From: a virus
Reading direction: 5' to 3' (one strand)
IMG/VR virus record: IMGVR_UViG_3300003322_000602
Coordinates: 1 to 57,861 of that record
DNA length: 57,861 nucleotides
Shown: in pieces, positions 1 through 8,064 of the stretch
Position numbering within the stretch: the first letter of the stretch is position 1
Layout: every line of letters begins with the position of its first letter
The notes under the pieces: model-generated
Database searches by the model: none
What the model was told of the DNA's origin: nothing
Seen by the model: the letters and a program-made list of their open reading frames with translations, nothing else
Program-made: the position numbers and the translations under genes

Positions 1-25
1 AAAAACAGGCAGATACACCAGCTGC
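1..25. repeat. Terminal direct repeat, left copy
   Basis: These 25 bases are identical to 57837..57861. A reading frame runs across the join without interruption (57734 to 299), so the simplest reading is an assembly overlap of a circular or circularly permuted genome. A true short terminal repeat is less likely but not excluded. Confidence 0.85.
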
Positions 26-299
26 CCCGCCTGTTGAAAAAGCTCCCGGTCTCATTCAGCAAATCCTCACTCACTTTAAGAACGGGAAAACCAAGGATGA
101 AATTGCCGCCCTCGGATTTCATCGCACTACCATTAACATCCAGGTTAATAAATATTGCAAGGAAAATGGCCTGGCGATCCCGCACTTCACGCGTAAGCCA
201 AAATCTGCTGCCGAGCAATTGGAAAAGTCTGTAAACGAGGGAGAAAAAACGCCAACCGGAACAGACTCGGCAGAGCAAGCTTCAACAGAAACAAAATGA
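1..299 (+). CDS. Small HTH protein A, C-terminal part (start at 57734)
   Basis: The frame is open from base 3 and stops with TGA at 297-299. It carries on from the ATG at 57734 once the 25-base overlap is merged, giving about 133 residues. The N-terminal third is low-complexity and rich in Ala, Pro, Lys and Thr. The C-terminal part carries a helix-turn-helix with the pattern GKTKDEIAALGFHRTTI. The same pattern recurs in the proteins at 15065, 16583 and 17489, so this is one of four paralogues. The stop overlaps the ATG of the next gene. A DNA-binding regulator is inferred; the target is unknown. Confidence 0.8.
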   Translation, partial: KQADTPAAPPVEKAPGLIQQILTHFKNGKTKDEIAALGFHRTTINIQVNKYCKENGLAIPHFTRKPKSAAEQLEKSVNEGEKTPTGTDSAEQASTETK

Positions 300-814
300 G
301 GATAGGGGTTATCCCTGTCCTAATAGTTTACCTTAGTTCATTCGTAGGGGCCAATTTACTCGTAAAATATTTTGGCCCCTACGGACTCTGGTTCTCCAGT
401 TTTTTTCTTATACCATTCGATTTTGTTGCGAGATGTTATTTTCAGGAAAAATACAAAGGCGCAAAATTCTACATCTTATTGTCTTGCCTAATAATAGGTG
501 CGGGTATGCTTACCCTTATACTAAACCATTCTACTGGTGGTATTGCAATAGGGTCGGTTTTTGGTTTTGCGTCCGCAACGTTGGCCGCAACATTCGTATA
601 TTCCTTAAATAAGAAAAAATCCTGGTTCCTTAAAGTTAACGGGAGCGACCTTGCTGCGATTTGTTGCGATAGCCTGGTGTTTCAGTTAATAGCTTTCGGC
701 GGAATAAACCTGTTGGTAACAGGGGGGCAGATCATAATAAAATTCGCCGGTGGTTTAATGTGGTATTATATCCTCTTCAAAAAGCTTCGCATTCAAAATG
801 AAATCAATCCTTGA
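296..814 (+). CDS. yhhQ: YhhQ/VUT-family queuosine-precursor transporter
   Basis: This 172-residue membrane protein has about five or six hydrophobic segments. Typical VUT/YhhQ features are visible: an early GANLLVKYFGP stretch, an acidic residue after FLIP (IPFDFVARCYF), and a late CCDSLVFQLIAFG segment. The family imports preQ0 or preQ1 across the inner membrane. Its gene lies in the same operon as folE, dpdA, queD, queC and queE, so it probably feeds preQ0 to DNA modification. The ATG at 296 overlaps the TGA of the upstream HTH gene. Family assignment is by pattern only; other small transporters remain possible. Confidence 0.72.
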   Translation: MRIGVIPVLIVYLSSFVGANLLVKYFGPYGLWFSSFFLIPFDFVARCYFQEKYKGAKFYILLSCLIIGAGMLTLILNHSTGGIAIGSVFGFASATLAATFVYSLNKKKSWFLKVNGSDLAAICCDSLVFQLIAFGGINLLVTGGQIIIKFAGGLMWYYILFKKLRIQNEINP

Positions 815-950
815 CTTCTGGTCTCACGTATTTTGGTTGATCGGTCGCATGATTTACCATTATACATATACGGCAGACGATGCCGCTTTCTTTGAGTGCT
901 GGTCGTTGCTAAAATTCCATTTCAAGTACAGATCAAAAAGGGTAAAATGA
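798..950 (+). CDS. Small hypothetical protein, 50 aa
   Basis: A short frame begins at ATG 798 inside the end of the transporter gene and ends with TGA at 948-950, overlapping the next ATG by the ATGA arrangement common in this operon. The product starts MKSILDFWSHVFWLIGRM, is aromatic-rich with one weakly hydrophobic N-terminal stretch and a basic end. It is supported mainly by the tight overlaps on both sides. Function unknown. Confidence 0.5.
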   Translation: MKSILDFWSHVFWLIGRMIYHYTYTADDAAFFECWSLLKFHFKYRSKRVK

Positions 951-1201
951 AAAAATATTTCCTAATTGGTTACATCATATCTTTGATGTCTTGTTCGAGT
1001 GAGAGTGATTTTGAAAAAGGTAAACAAATACTCGAAAACCAGGGATACACAAACGTAACAAACACCGGATTTGATGCATTTTGTTGTTCTGATTCTGATG
1101 ATTGGTCTACCGGTTTTGAGGCCACTTCAAAAGATAGTTCTATTATTCATGGATGCATTTGTTCTGGAATTGGCAAAGGCATAACAATTCGATTCGAATG
1201 A
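947..1201 (+). CDS. Small predicted lipoprotein, 84 aa
   Basis: The start at 947 is chosen because MKKYFLIGYIISLMSC forms a complete lipoprotein signal peptide with the lipidated Cys at residue 16. A longer frame from 896 would bury it. The mature part is acidic at first, then has a Cys-rich core (FCCSDSDD, IHGCICSG). A phage-encoded surface lipoprotein could act in superinfection exclusion, but nothing in the sequence proves that. Confidence 0.65.
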   Translation: MKKYFLIGYIISLMSCSSESDFEKGKQILENQGYTNVTNTGFDAFCCSDSDDWSTGFEATSKDSSIIHGCICSGIGKGITIRFE

Positions 1202-2124
1202 AAATCTTTTTTCGCCATAGCCCAATGAACAAGACGTCTCTTAAACGTCTTGCCATAATCAACAATATTGTTGAGGAATATCAATCGCAAGGATTGGTTC
1301 TGACACTTAGACAATTATATTACCAGCTTGTCAGCCGGGATATTATCGCCAATAAGCAGACAGAGTACAAAAAACTCGGCAGGCTACTTCTCGAAGGTCG
1401 AATGTGTGGGATTGTCGACTGGGAAGCTATTGATGACAGGTTGCGGGTCGTTCAAAAATCGTCGTCATGGAATAATCCTAAAGATATTATAAATTCTGCG
1501 GCATATAGCTTTGCCCTACCCAGGCAACAGGGTCAAAAACGTCATGTCGAAGTCTGGATTGAGAAAGATGCATTAAGCGGGGTTGTGGAAAGGGTGGTTG
1601 CGCCTTATCATATTCCTCTCATGGTCAACCGGGGATATAGCAGCGCATCAGCTATGCATGACGCATTCGAACGTTTTTGGCGAGCCGCTCAAAGAGGGCA
1701 ATCCGTTTCCATTATCTACCTTGGCGACCATGATCCAAGCGGAAAAGATATGATCAGGGACATACATGATCGCATTACAGAATTTATGAATGGCCCTAAA
1801 TATTTGCCGTTTAAATTCCACATTACCGGGATTGCCCTTACAATGGATCAAATTGAAGAATATGATCCCCCGCCAAATCCGGCCAAAATAACCGACCCTC
1901 GGGCAACGCAGTACATTGAAGAATTTGGAGAATCGAGCTGGGAGGTTGATGCACTCAGGCCAGAAGTGCTTAACCAGATTATTACGGATGCCATTACAGA
2001 AAGGATAGATATGGATTTGTACAAGTCTATACTTGAAAAAGAGGAAGGCGATAAAGCCAGGTTAGGTGAGCTCGTAAAACGCTGGTCAACAATTGAAAAA
2101 TACCTTAATCAAAAACTACAATAA
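1198..2124 (+). CDS. TOPRIM / Spo11-TopoVI-A-like protein
   Basis: The product is about 308 residues. The N-terminal part (LTLRQLYYQLVSRDII) resembles the winged-helix region of Spo11/topoisomerase VI A-like proteins, and the middle carries a TOPRIM-type IIYLGDHDPSGKDM segment with the DxD acidic pair. I do not see a clear catalytic Tyr context, so cleavage activity is unproven. The start may be 1198 (ATGA overlap with the upstream stop) or 1225. It sits directly before queE (stop TAA at 2122-2124, next ATG at 2124). A role in DNA replication, repair or the modified-DNA pathway is inference. Confidence 0.65.
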   Translation: MKIFFRHSPMNKTSLKRLAIINNIVEEYQSQGLVLTLRQLYYQLVSRDIIANKQTEYKKLGRLLLEGRMCGIVDWEAIDDRLRVVQKSSSWNNPKDIINSAAYSFALPRQQGQKRHVEVWIEKDALSGVVERVVAPYHIPLMVNRGYSSASAMHDAFERFWRAAQRGQSVSIIYLGDHDPSGKDMIRDIHDRITEFMNGPKYLPFKFHITGIALTMDQIEEYDPPPNPAKITDPRATQYIEEFGESSWEVDALRPEVLNQIITDAITERIDMDLYKSILEKEEGDKARLGELVKRWSTIEKYLNQKLQ

Positions 2125-2831
2125 TGCGCGATAATACATTGATCGTTGCGGAAACATTTTATTCTTTGCAAGGCGAAGGTCAAACAATGGGATACCCTGC
2201 CGTATTTTTGCGCCTGGCAGGATGCAATCTCTTATGCGAAGGCGCATGGCGATGCGATACTATTGAAGTGTGGCAGAAGGGGATGGCGACGAAGTTTGAA
2301 GATGTTTTTGATAAAATGCAATATGCGGAATTATATAGGGGGGCACATCTGATCATAACAGGCGGGGAACCGCTATTGCAACAAGCGTCTATACTGGCTT
2401 ATCTTAAATGGTTCAGAAAACACTCTGGATATCTTCCTTCAGTCGAAATTGAAACTAACGGCACCATAAGACCAGATGAACAATTGTTCCCTTTTGTTGA
2501 CTACTGGAATGTGTCTCCAAAGTTATCGAATAGCGGCATGCCATATGAGAAACGTGTCGATGAAGTTGTGCTGCGAACGTTTCAATCGTTGACAAAATTT
2601 GGCAAGAAAGTTATCTTCAAGTTTGTTATTGCAAACAAAGAAGACGCACTTGAAGTCGAAGAAGATTACGGATTGCTGGACAGAGACAAGACCGTTTTTA
2701 TGCCAGCAGGAGAAAATACTACGCAACTCGATTGCACCCGGCCTATGGTCGCTGAACTATGTAAATTAATGGGCGTTCGGTATTGCGACCGTTTGCATAT
2801 TGTTTTATGGAATCAAAAAACAGGCGTATGA
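2124..2831 (+). CDS. queE: 7-carboxy-7-deazaguanine synthase QueE
   Basis: QueE is a radical-SAM enzyme that converts 6-carboxytetrahydropterin to 7-carboxy-7-deazaguanine. The 235-residue product shows the family start (FYSLQGEGQTMGYPAVFLR), the cluster cysteines C34, C38 and C44 in GCNLLCEGAWRCDT, the glycine-rich IITGGEPLL motif and VEIETNGT. The cluster spacing CX3CX5C differs from the CX3CX2C of standard radical-SAM proteins and from the CX14CX2C form. It works with FolE, QueD and QueC, encoded across the junction. The stop overlaps the next start (ATGA at 2828). Confidence 0.92.
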   Translation: MRDNTLIVAETFYSLQGEGQTMGYPAVFLRLAGCNLLCEGAWRCDTIEVWQKGMATKFEDVFDKMQYAELYRGAHLIITGGEPLLQQASILAYLKWFRKHSGYLPSVEIETNGTIRPDEQLFPFVDYWNVSPKLSNSGMPYEKRVDEVVLRTFQSLTKFGKKVIFKFVIANKEDALEVEEDYGLLDRDKTVFMPAGENTTQLDCTRPMVAELCKLMGVRYCDRLHIVLWNQKTGV

Positions 2832-3175
2832 GCAAGAATAAATCCTGGATACCAGTCAAGAAAGGTTATCCGTTGCCGGACTTTGATCATCCTGTTCTCT
2901 GGCACAGACCGGATGGATTAATGTTTGTTTCAGCATTGGACAAGGACGGGAATCCTTGGCTCAACATGTGCGACTACTGGAAAGAACTTCCGGGTGATCC
3001 GCCGCCGCAATCGAACAAACCTCCAAAGGAAGATCGTCAAAAACACGCGATGCAGAAAGAAAACTTTGAAAAAAAGTTCTGGCATGACCTGGTAAAGTAT
3101 TATGCCCCTGGCAGAATGCGGCAGCATTACGAAGAATTGGAAACAAAATTAAAAGAAAATGGTTTAAGACAATGA
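2828..3175 (+). CDS. DUF551-like hypothetical protein
   Basis: The 115-residue product begins MSKNKSWIPVKKGYPLPD and has WKELPGDPP further on, the pattern of the short DUF551 domain found in phage proteins. The C-terminal half is charged and probably helical. Start 2828 is chosen for its ATGA overlap with the queE stop; a longer frame from 2783 lies inside queE. Function unknown. Confidence 0.6.
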   Translation: MSKNKSWIPVKKGYPLPDFDHPVLWHRPDGLMFVSALDKDGNPWLNMCDYWKELPGDPPPQSNKPPKEDRQKHAMQKENFEKKFWHDLVKYYAPGRMRQHYEELETKLKENGLRQ

Positions 3176-3399
3176 AATGGACACAACTCTCCGGACATGC
3201 ACTGGCTCGCCGATACAGCAGCGAATCCGGCGATATGATTCTTTACGTTATTCAATCAAATGGATTGAGAACAAGATCAGAAAAAGATAACGGATATTCT
3301 TACGTATGCGCAATGGAAGATGCGCATGGAACGAATTATAATACAGAATATCTTACCGACCAAGAACTTTTTCAACGTTATGGAATAATTTTTAAATAA
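3172..3399 (+). CDS. Hypothetical protein, 75 aa
   Basis: Small soluble protein (begins MKWTQLSGHALARRYSSES), overlapping its upstream neighbour by ATGA and its downstream neighbour by one base. No family recognised. The unbroken overlaps on both sides support translation. Confidence 0.55.
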   Translation: MKWTQLSGHALARRYSSESGDMILYVIQSNGLRTRSEKDNGYSYVCAMEDAHGTNYNTEYLTDQELFQRYGIIFK

Positions 3400-4445
3400 T
3401 GCAAGCTCGCATCCGCAAATCTGAAATAGTCTCTTTCAAAGAGCAATCCGGCACTATCAACACCAGCAAGGTGAGTCTTCCTATCCTTAAATTTCTTAAA
3501 ATAGATATTGAAGGCGATTTTTGTTCCATAACAAAATCAAATCACGAATCTTTCATCATTAAAACGTTTGGAAACGATAGCGAGGATTGCAGCTTCCTTG
3601 TATCTGAAGATACATTATACCATTTCGTAAATTACTGCGACAGCGAATATATAAATTTCCTTATCGACGGCACAAGGATTGTTCTATCTGGGGGTCACAG
3701 TAGCAAGGTATCATCTCCTACAGATTCTGCCAAGATTTACCCATCTATTGATACCGCAAATAATGCCTGGATATCCCTGCCAAAACTATCCCTTACTTCC
3801 GCTGGCCTTGCATCACAAATAATATTCGACGGTGAGATAGCTGGGCCAAAATCGTATGTATTCTTTGGGAATGGCAATGTGGCCGGGAGCGATGGGAGCA
3901 TAGGATTTCTCCAACCTATAAAAGATCATTTACCCAATCTGTCTTTAAGACGCGATGTTGCTCAGGTCGTATGTAAAATGACTTCTTGCCAACATGGATC
4001 GAATGAATCTTTTGACTTGTTTAAGGAAAACGACACGTTATATGGTTTTAGAAAATCAGAGCAACCCTTTTTTGATCTATCGCCAATATTCAGCAGACCG
4101 GAAGAAGGAATTGATCCCGATTTTGTCATAAACAAAGGGTTGTTTTCGAAATGGAATACTTGGGTAATAAATACCTCAGGAACGAAAGGGAAAGCAGCTC
4201 ATTTCAAATGCGAAGACAATAGGCTTATTCTTCAAATGATAGACGCCGATAATGGTTTAGATTTTCATGATATATTGCATTGCAAGGGCGGCAAGGGCGT
4301 CTTTGATTTTGATCCGGCTCTTATGAACAAGATCATCGATATTTGCCCTTGCGAAGAATTATTCTTTTATCCCGGTAAAAACCGGTATTACATAACCGAC
4401 GCGGAAAAAACATTCATTTCCGCTATAATGCTCATAGCATCATGA
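3399..4445 (+). CDS. Sliding-clamp (DNA polymerase III beta)-like protein
   Basis: At 348 residues this is close to the length of bacterial beta clamps (about 370). Two parts look clamp-like: an N-terminal stretch LPILKFLKIDIEGDF followed by an SITKSNHES strand, as in domain 1 of beta, and a C-terminal strand pair ending ITDAEKTFISAIMLIAS, where beta ends with strands that form the partner-binding cleft. Similarity is by pattern and is weak. If right, the phage supplies a processivity factor while using the host polymerase, since no polymerase gene is visible. It lies just upstream of a helicase gene. Confidence 0.45.
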   Translation: MQARIRKSEIVSFKEQSGTINTSKVSLPILKFLKIDIEGDFCSITKSNHESFIIKTFGNDSEDCSFLVSEDTLYHFVNYCDSEYINFLIDGTRIVLSGGHSSKVSSPTDSAKIYPSIDTANNAWISLPKLSLTSAGLASQIIFDGEIAGPKSYVFFGNGNVAGSDGSIGFLQPIKDHLPNLSLRRDVAQVVCKMTSCQHGSNESFDLFKENDTLYGFRKSEQPFFDLSPIFSRPEEGIDPDFVINKGLFSKWNTWVINTSGTKGKAAHFKCEDNRLILQMIDADNGLDFHDILHCKGGKGVFDFDPALMNKIIDICPCEELFFYPGKNRYYITDAEKTFISAIMLIAS

Positions 4446-4693
4446 TACGAATACAGGCAAGTTCTCCATATTTTGAAATGGATGCTATTGTTTCAAATAA
4501 ACGGGCTATACCTATGCTGAAAATGATTTTGGAACATTTTCAAAAATCGAAAACAAAAGAGCAAAAAGATAGATGGGAAGCAATAGGAAATGCCGCTACA
4601 CACAAAGAAATAAGAGAATTTGATGAATGGAATCAAAATTGCAAATTAACCGTAACAACCACTATAGTCAATGGCAGATCAACCGGCAAATAA
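4442..4693 (+). CDS. Hypothetical protein, 83 aa
   Basis: Short charged protein (begins MIRIQASSPYFEMDAIVS), ATGA-overlapped with the clamp-like gene. Its end overlaps the next gene by 23 bases. No family recognised. Confidence 0.5.
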   Translation: MIRIQASSPYFEMDAIVSNKRAIPMLKMILEHFQKSKTKEQKDRWEAIGNAATHKEIREFDEWNQNCKLTVTTTIVNGRSTGK

Positions 4694-5024
4694 TCCAGTA
4701 GCAGCGGAAGTAAAAAAGAAGTTGCGCGAACTTCACGATCTTGTTATGCCTATTGTTAATAGCGACAAGGATGGGAAAATAAATCAACTGACTCTTGAAC
4801 TAAAAGAGCGTGAAGAAAAAATTAAGTCCTTATCAGAAGAAATGGAAGATTATCCAAACTATGGCGGCGAAATAGAAACTGGGAACGGGGAAATAAATTA
4901 TAGTCTTCCTCCCGATCTCTGGTCCCAACAGGTAATGGAAGTAATTGATCGCCTTATGAAAAAGATAGGCCCGTTGCCCCTGCTATCACAACTCGAATTA
5001 TTAATCGAAAAATTTAAGGCATGA
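4671..5024 (+). CDS. Hypothetical coiled-coil protein, 117 aa
   Basis: Residues about 35-62 (KINQLTLELKEREEKIKSLS and on) form a predicted coiled coil; the rest is acidic. Overlaps both neighbours. Function unknown. Confidence 0.55.
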   Translation: MADQPANNPVAAEVKKKLRELHDLVMPIVNSDKDGKINQLTLELKEREEKIKSLSEEMEDYPNYGGEIETGNGEINYSLPPDLWSQQVMEVIDRLMKKIGPLPLLSQLELLIEKFKA

Positions 5025-5284
5025 CAAGATTATCGGTAAATCTCGGCGGAAGTTTTGAGAAATTTAAGAGGCCAACTATTTTTGAATGGATGACTTCCTT
5101 TAAATTGAAGTATGAGGGGCTTAATATAACCCATGCTTATTATGATTTAATGAAACAAGAATTGACTTCTTTTAATAAAGAATACGAGCATGAGTTAGAT
5201 GGATGGCAAGCAAGTATATCGCCAATAGATTTTTCTTCTTTCATTAAATGCGGTCATGTTTCTATTTTATTCAATCGCTTATGA
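5021..5284 (+). CDS. Hypothetical protein, 87 aa
   Basis: Small soluble protein (begins MTRLSVNLGGSFEKFKRP) starting at an ATGA overlap with the upstream gene and ending in an ATGA overlap with the helicase gene. No family recognised. Translational coupling to the helicase is likely from the spacing. Confidence 0.5.
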   Translation: MTRLSVNLGGSFEKFKRPTIFEWMTSFKLKYEGLNITHAYYDLMKQELTSFNKEYEHELDGWQASISPIDFSSFIKCGHVSILFNRL

Positions 5285-6768
5285 ACACCCCTTGGCCATA
5301 TCAATCGTCTTTTATAGAAGATATACGACAAATGTGCGTAAGGTACAATCACGTATTGGCCTGCGCCGCAACGGGTAGCGGGAAAACTACTGTATTTTCC
5401 AATATCGCATGGCGGGCGCATGAACGCGGCAGACCGGTATTAATTTTAACAGAATCGACAAAAATATATACCCAGCTACAAGAAGAAATTCCGGCCATAT
5501 TGATCGATCCGGATCAGGATAAAGATAGGTATCTTCCGCCTACGGAGATATTTATTGCTATGGTCCAAACGCTTGCCAGACGGGAAGCGTTAATGAAACA
5601 ATTGCAGCTATTTGGCAAGAATTTATTAATAATTGTCGACGAGTGCCATATGGGCACGTTCAATAAGGTTTTGGAACGTCTAAGCGAAGCGGTTATAATA
5701 GGTTTTACGGCTACTCCTGATGCTCGTTTTGCAAAGCATCTTCCAAAAATTTACAAAGGATTCGTGCTGGGTCCGCAACCGGAAGAATTGATACGGCTGA
5801 GCTACCTTATGCCTTACCGACATTTCGCCAGGGTATCCGCTGATCTGAATAAATTATCCATACAGAAGGGAGATTTCAGTGAAGAAAGTCAGGAAAGCGT
5901 ATTTGAAGAAAAGAAAGTATTTGATAATCTTGTTCAAGATTTGAATACGTTTCCTTATACAAAATGTCTTATTTTTTGCGCATCGATAAAAGATTGCGAG
6001 TTGGAATATAATCGTCTAATACATGCTGGATTCAATGTCGTTCGAGTTCACAGCAAGATGGACCCAAAAGAGGAATCCTACAGCCTGGGCCAATTCCGTA
6101 TGATGGATAGCGGCATTAATATCTGTCTTAGTGTTGGAAGTATGACCAAAGGTTTTGATTTTCGGCCAATTGATCTTATAGTATTGCGCCGGGCAACAAT
6201 GTCGACAATAGTTTATTTCCAAATGTGCGGGAGAGGGTCAAGGTTAAGTCCTGAAACAAATAAAAAACACTTCACTGTTCTTGATTATGGCGGCAACTAT
6301 CAACGCCACGGACTATGGGACGCCGAAGTCGATTGGGCTGATCTATGGAATAAACCAAGCAAACCTCGTAACGGCGTAGCCCCGGTTAAGCTTTGTCCTA
6401 ATTGCGATTACATCTCTAATGCATCCGCTCAATCTTGTCCTAATTGCGGATACGAGTTTAGCAAGAAAGATATAAGCGTCGAAGTCGGTCAATTGATCGA
6501 GATAACGGAAAAGTATACAGCGATGCAAGGCAAGCGTACTATTGAATTGACGCCAGAGGAATTGTCTGTATATGCAAAGTTGAAGAACAAGAAAAACCTT
6601 GCTATGAGGATAGCGAAGTTTTTGGATGTAAGGAAGCCAGGATATTTGGATCAGTATGCTGCTGCAATGGAGTATAGGCCGAATTGGGCGATGCATCAGC
6701 GAGAAATATTCCATCAAGAAATATCTATTCACCCGGACCATACGTGTCCTGATTTTATTCTAAAATAA
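5281..6768 (+). CDS. SF2 DEAD/H-type helicase with C-terminal zinc ribbon
   Basis: The 495-residue product has the superfamily 2 motifs in order: Q-region near residue 5, Walker A ATGSGKT ending near residue 36, DECH box at 120-123, motif III GFTATP, and motif VI QMCGRGSRLS. After the two RecA-like domains comes a zinc-ribbon with two CPNC pairs (CPNCDY and CPNCGYEF, about residues 372-392), usual in phage helicases of the UvsW/RadD type. It likely remodels replication or recombination intermediates. The start at 5281 is chosen because it overlaps the upstream TGA; the frame from 5248 would intrude into the previous gene. Confidence 0.9.
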   Translation: MNTPWPYQSSFIEDIRQMCVRYNHVLACAATGSGKTTVFSNIAWRAHERGRPVLILTESTKIYTQLQEEIPAILIDPDQDKDRYLPPTEIFIAMVQTLARREALMKQLQLFGKNLLIIVDECHMGTFNKVLERLSEAVIIGFTATPDARFAKHLPKIYKGFVLGPQPEELIRLSYLMPYRHFARVSADLNKLSIQKGDFSEESQESVFEEKKVFDNLVQDLNTFPYTKCLIFCASIKDCELEYNRLIHAGFNVVRVHSKMDPKEESYSLGQFRMMDSGINICLSVGSMTKGFDFRPIDLIVLRRATMSTIVYFQMCGRGSRLSPETNKKHFTVLDYGGNYQRHGLWDAEVDWADLWNKPSKPRNGVAPVKLCPNCDYISNASAQSCPNCGYEFSKKDISVEVGQLIEITEKYTAMQGKRTIELTPEELSVYAKLKNKKNLAMRIAKFLDVRKPGYLDQYAAAMEYRPNWAMHQREIFHQEISIHPDHTCPDFILK

Positions 6769-6773
6769 ATAAT

Positions 6774-7196
6774 ATGCGCAATCCATTCAAAGAAATCATC
6801 TATCGAGGAGACGGTAAAGAATATCTTATCCGTTATACGCTTTTTTGGTCTCCCTGGTTCAAAATTCGTATACATCATATTAAAGCAGATGATGACGATT
6901 GTCTGCATGATCATCCGTGGGACTTTGTAAGCTTTATATTGAAAGGGGGCTATTGGGAGCATTATGATCCAATTATGTTGGCGCATCCTCCCGGACTTGC
7001 TGTTGCAAGAAAATCGAAATGGTTTGGACCTGGAAAAATTCTTTATCGACCGGCCTGCTGGAGGCATAAGCTCAAACTCCCTTATAAAAAAACCTGTTGG
7101 ACCTTGGTATTCATGTTCCGTGTTAAACGGTTGTGGGGATTTTGGACGCGCAATGGTTTTATTCCTCATTATGATTATGATTCTAAAAAATGTTAA
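6774..7196 (+). CDS. Cupin-like protein
   Basis: The 140-residue product has CLHDHPWDFVSFILKGGYWE in its first half and RPACWRHKLKL later, which fits the two conserved motifs of a cupin barrel with His metal ligands. Such proteins are common in phages and in sugar or small-molecule enzymes. Substrate unknown. It follows the helicase by 5 bases. Confidence 0.55.
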   Translation: MRNPFKEIIYRGDGKEYLIRYTLFWSPWFKIRIHHIKADDDDCLHDHPWDFVSFILKGGYWEHYDPIMLAHPPGLAVARKSKWFGPGKILYRPACWRHKLKLPYKKTCWTLVFMFRVKRLWGFWTRNGFIPHYDYDSKKC

Positions 7197-7197
7197 T

Positions 7198-7425
7198 ATG
7201 AAAATGAGTCTACATGATCGCATATGGATGATAGAAGAAAATGTTTCTAAGCTTACCGAAGATAATTTGGCATTATCGCAAGAAAGAGATGAGTATTTCA
7301 ATATGCTTAAGCGTCTTCTTAAATTTGTTCCTCCTCATCTGTATAATGATATTATGAATCTCTTAAATAAATACAATGAACCTGAAACAAATAGCATCGG
7401 AAATACACCAGAATGCAGTAGCTAA
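7198..7425 (+). CDS. Hypothetical coiled-coil protein, 75 aa
   Basis: Start ATG 7198 lies one base past the cupin stop, better placed than the longer frame from 6964, which runs antisensically to sense through the cupin gene in another frame. Residues about 10-40 (IEENVSKLTEDNLALSQERD) are a coiled coil. It overlaps the MazG-like gene by 50 bases. Confidence 0.5.
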   Translation: MKMSLHDRIWMIEENVSKLTEDNLALSQERDEYFNMLKRLLKFVPPHLYNDIMNLLNKYNEPETNSIGNTPECSS

Positions 7426-7765
7426 AGGGTGGTGGGAAAAAGACAAAAACATGGGTGAAATGCTCATGTTATGCGTAAGCGAATTGGTTGAAGCAATGGA
7501 AGCGGATAGAATTGACAAATATACAGACCTTAAGGAAGATTTTATGAATCATGAGGTCTTATTAGGCGGTCAAGGAAATGATTATGATTTCGAATATTGT
7601 TTTAAGAATTGTGTTAAAAATACTTTCGAGGATGAGCTCGCCGATACGATCATCCGTATCCTTGATATATGCCACTCTAAAAATATAGACATTGAATGGC
7701 ATATCCGGCAGAAGATGCGCTACAATTCATTGCGCCCGTATAAGCATGGAGGGAAAAAATATTAA
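7376..7765 (+). CDS. MazG-like nucleotide pyrophosphohydrolase
   Basis: The 129-residue product has the all-alpha NTP pyrophosphatase pattern: GWWEKDKN, then LCVSELVEAMEADR (the ExxE helix), and FEDELADTIIRILD (the ExxD helix) followed by KMRYNSLRPYKHGGKKY. These acidic residues bind Mg and a nucleoside triphosphate. In phages the family is linked to nucleotide pool control or lowering of alarmones; the substrate here cannot be told. Confidence 0.8.
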   Translation: MNLKQIASEIHQNAVAKGWWEKDKNMGEMLMLCVSELVEAMEADRIDKYTDLKEDFMNHEVLLGGQGNDYDFEYCFKNCVKNTFEDELADTIIRILDICHSKNIDIEWHIRQKMRYNSLRPYKHGGKKY

Positions 7766-7785
7766 TCACTCTAAAAAAATCTAAC

Positions 7786-8064
7786 ATGAAATGGTTTAAT
7801 CGTCTATTCGGATCAAGAGATAAGAAAATTAAATATCTGGAACAAGATATAAGATTCTTAAGAGAAACAAATAACATAACATTTACACGTCTTATGGAGG
7901 CAAGAAATGAAAACAATGCACGGAGGCAGGCGTTAAGGGAGGTATATCATTATTTAGAAGAATTTGCCTATGGTAGACATTATCCAAGCAACAGCATTAG
8001 CGTCCGGCAATCAGCCCAATCAAATGCTCGTCAAGTTCTTAACCGGCACAAACATCTATTATGA
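7786..8064 (+). CDS. Hypothetical protein, 92 aa
   Basis: Basic, helical protein starting MKWFNRLFGSRDKKIKYL, the kind of N-terminus seen in short coiled-coil phage proteins. Overlaps the next start by ATGA. Function unknown. Confidence 0.5.
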   Translation: MKWFNRLFGSRDKKIKYLEQDIRFLRETNNITFTRLMEARNENNARRQALREVYHYLEEFAYGRHYPSNSISVRQSAQSNARQVLNRHKHLL

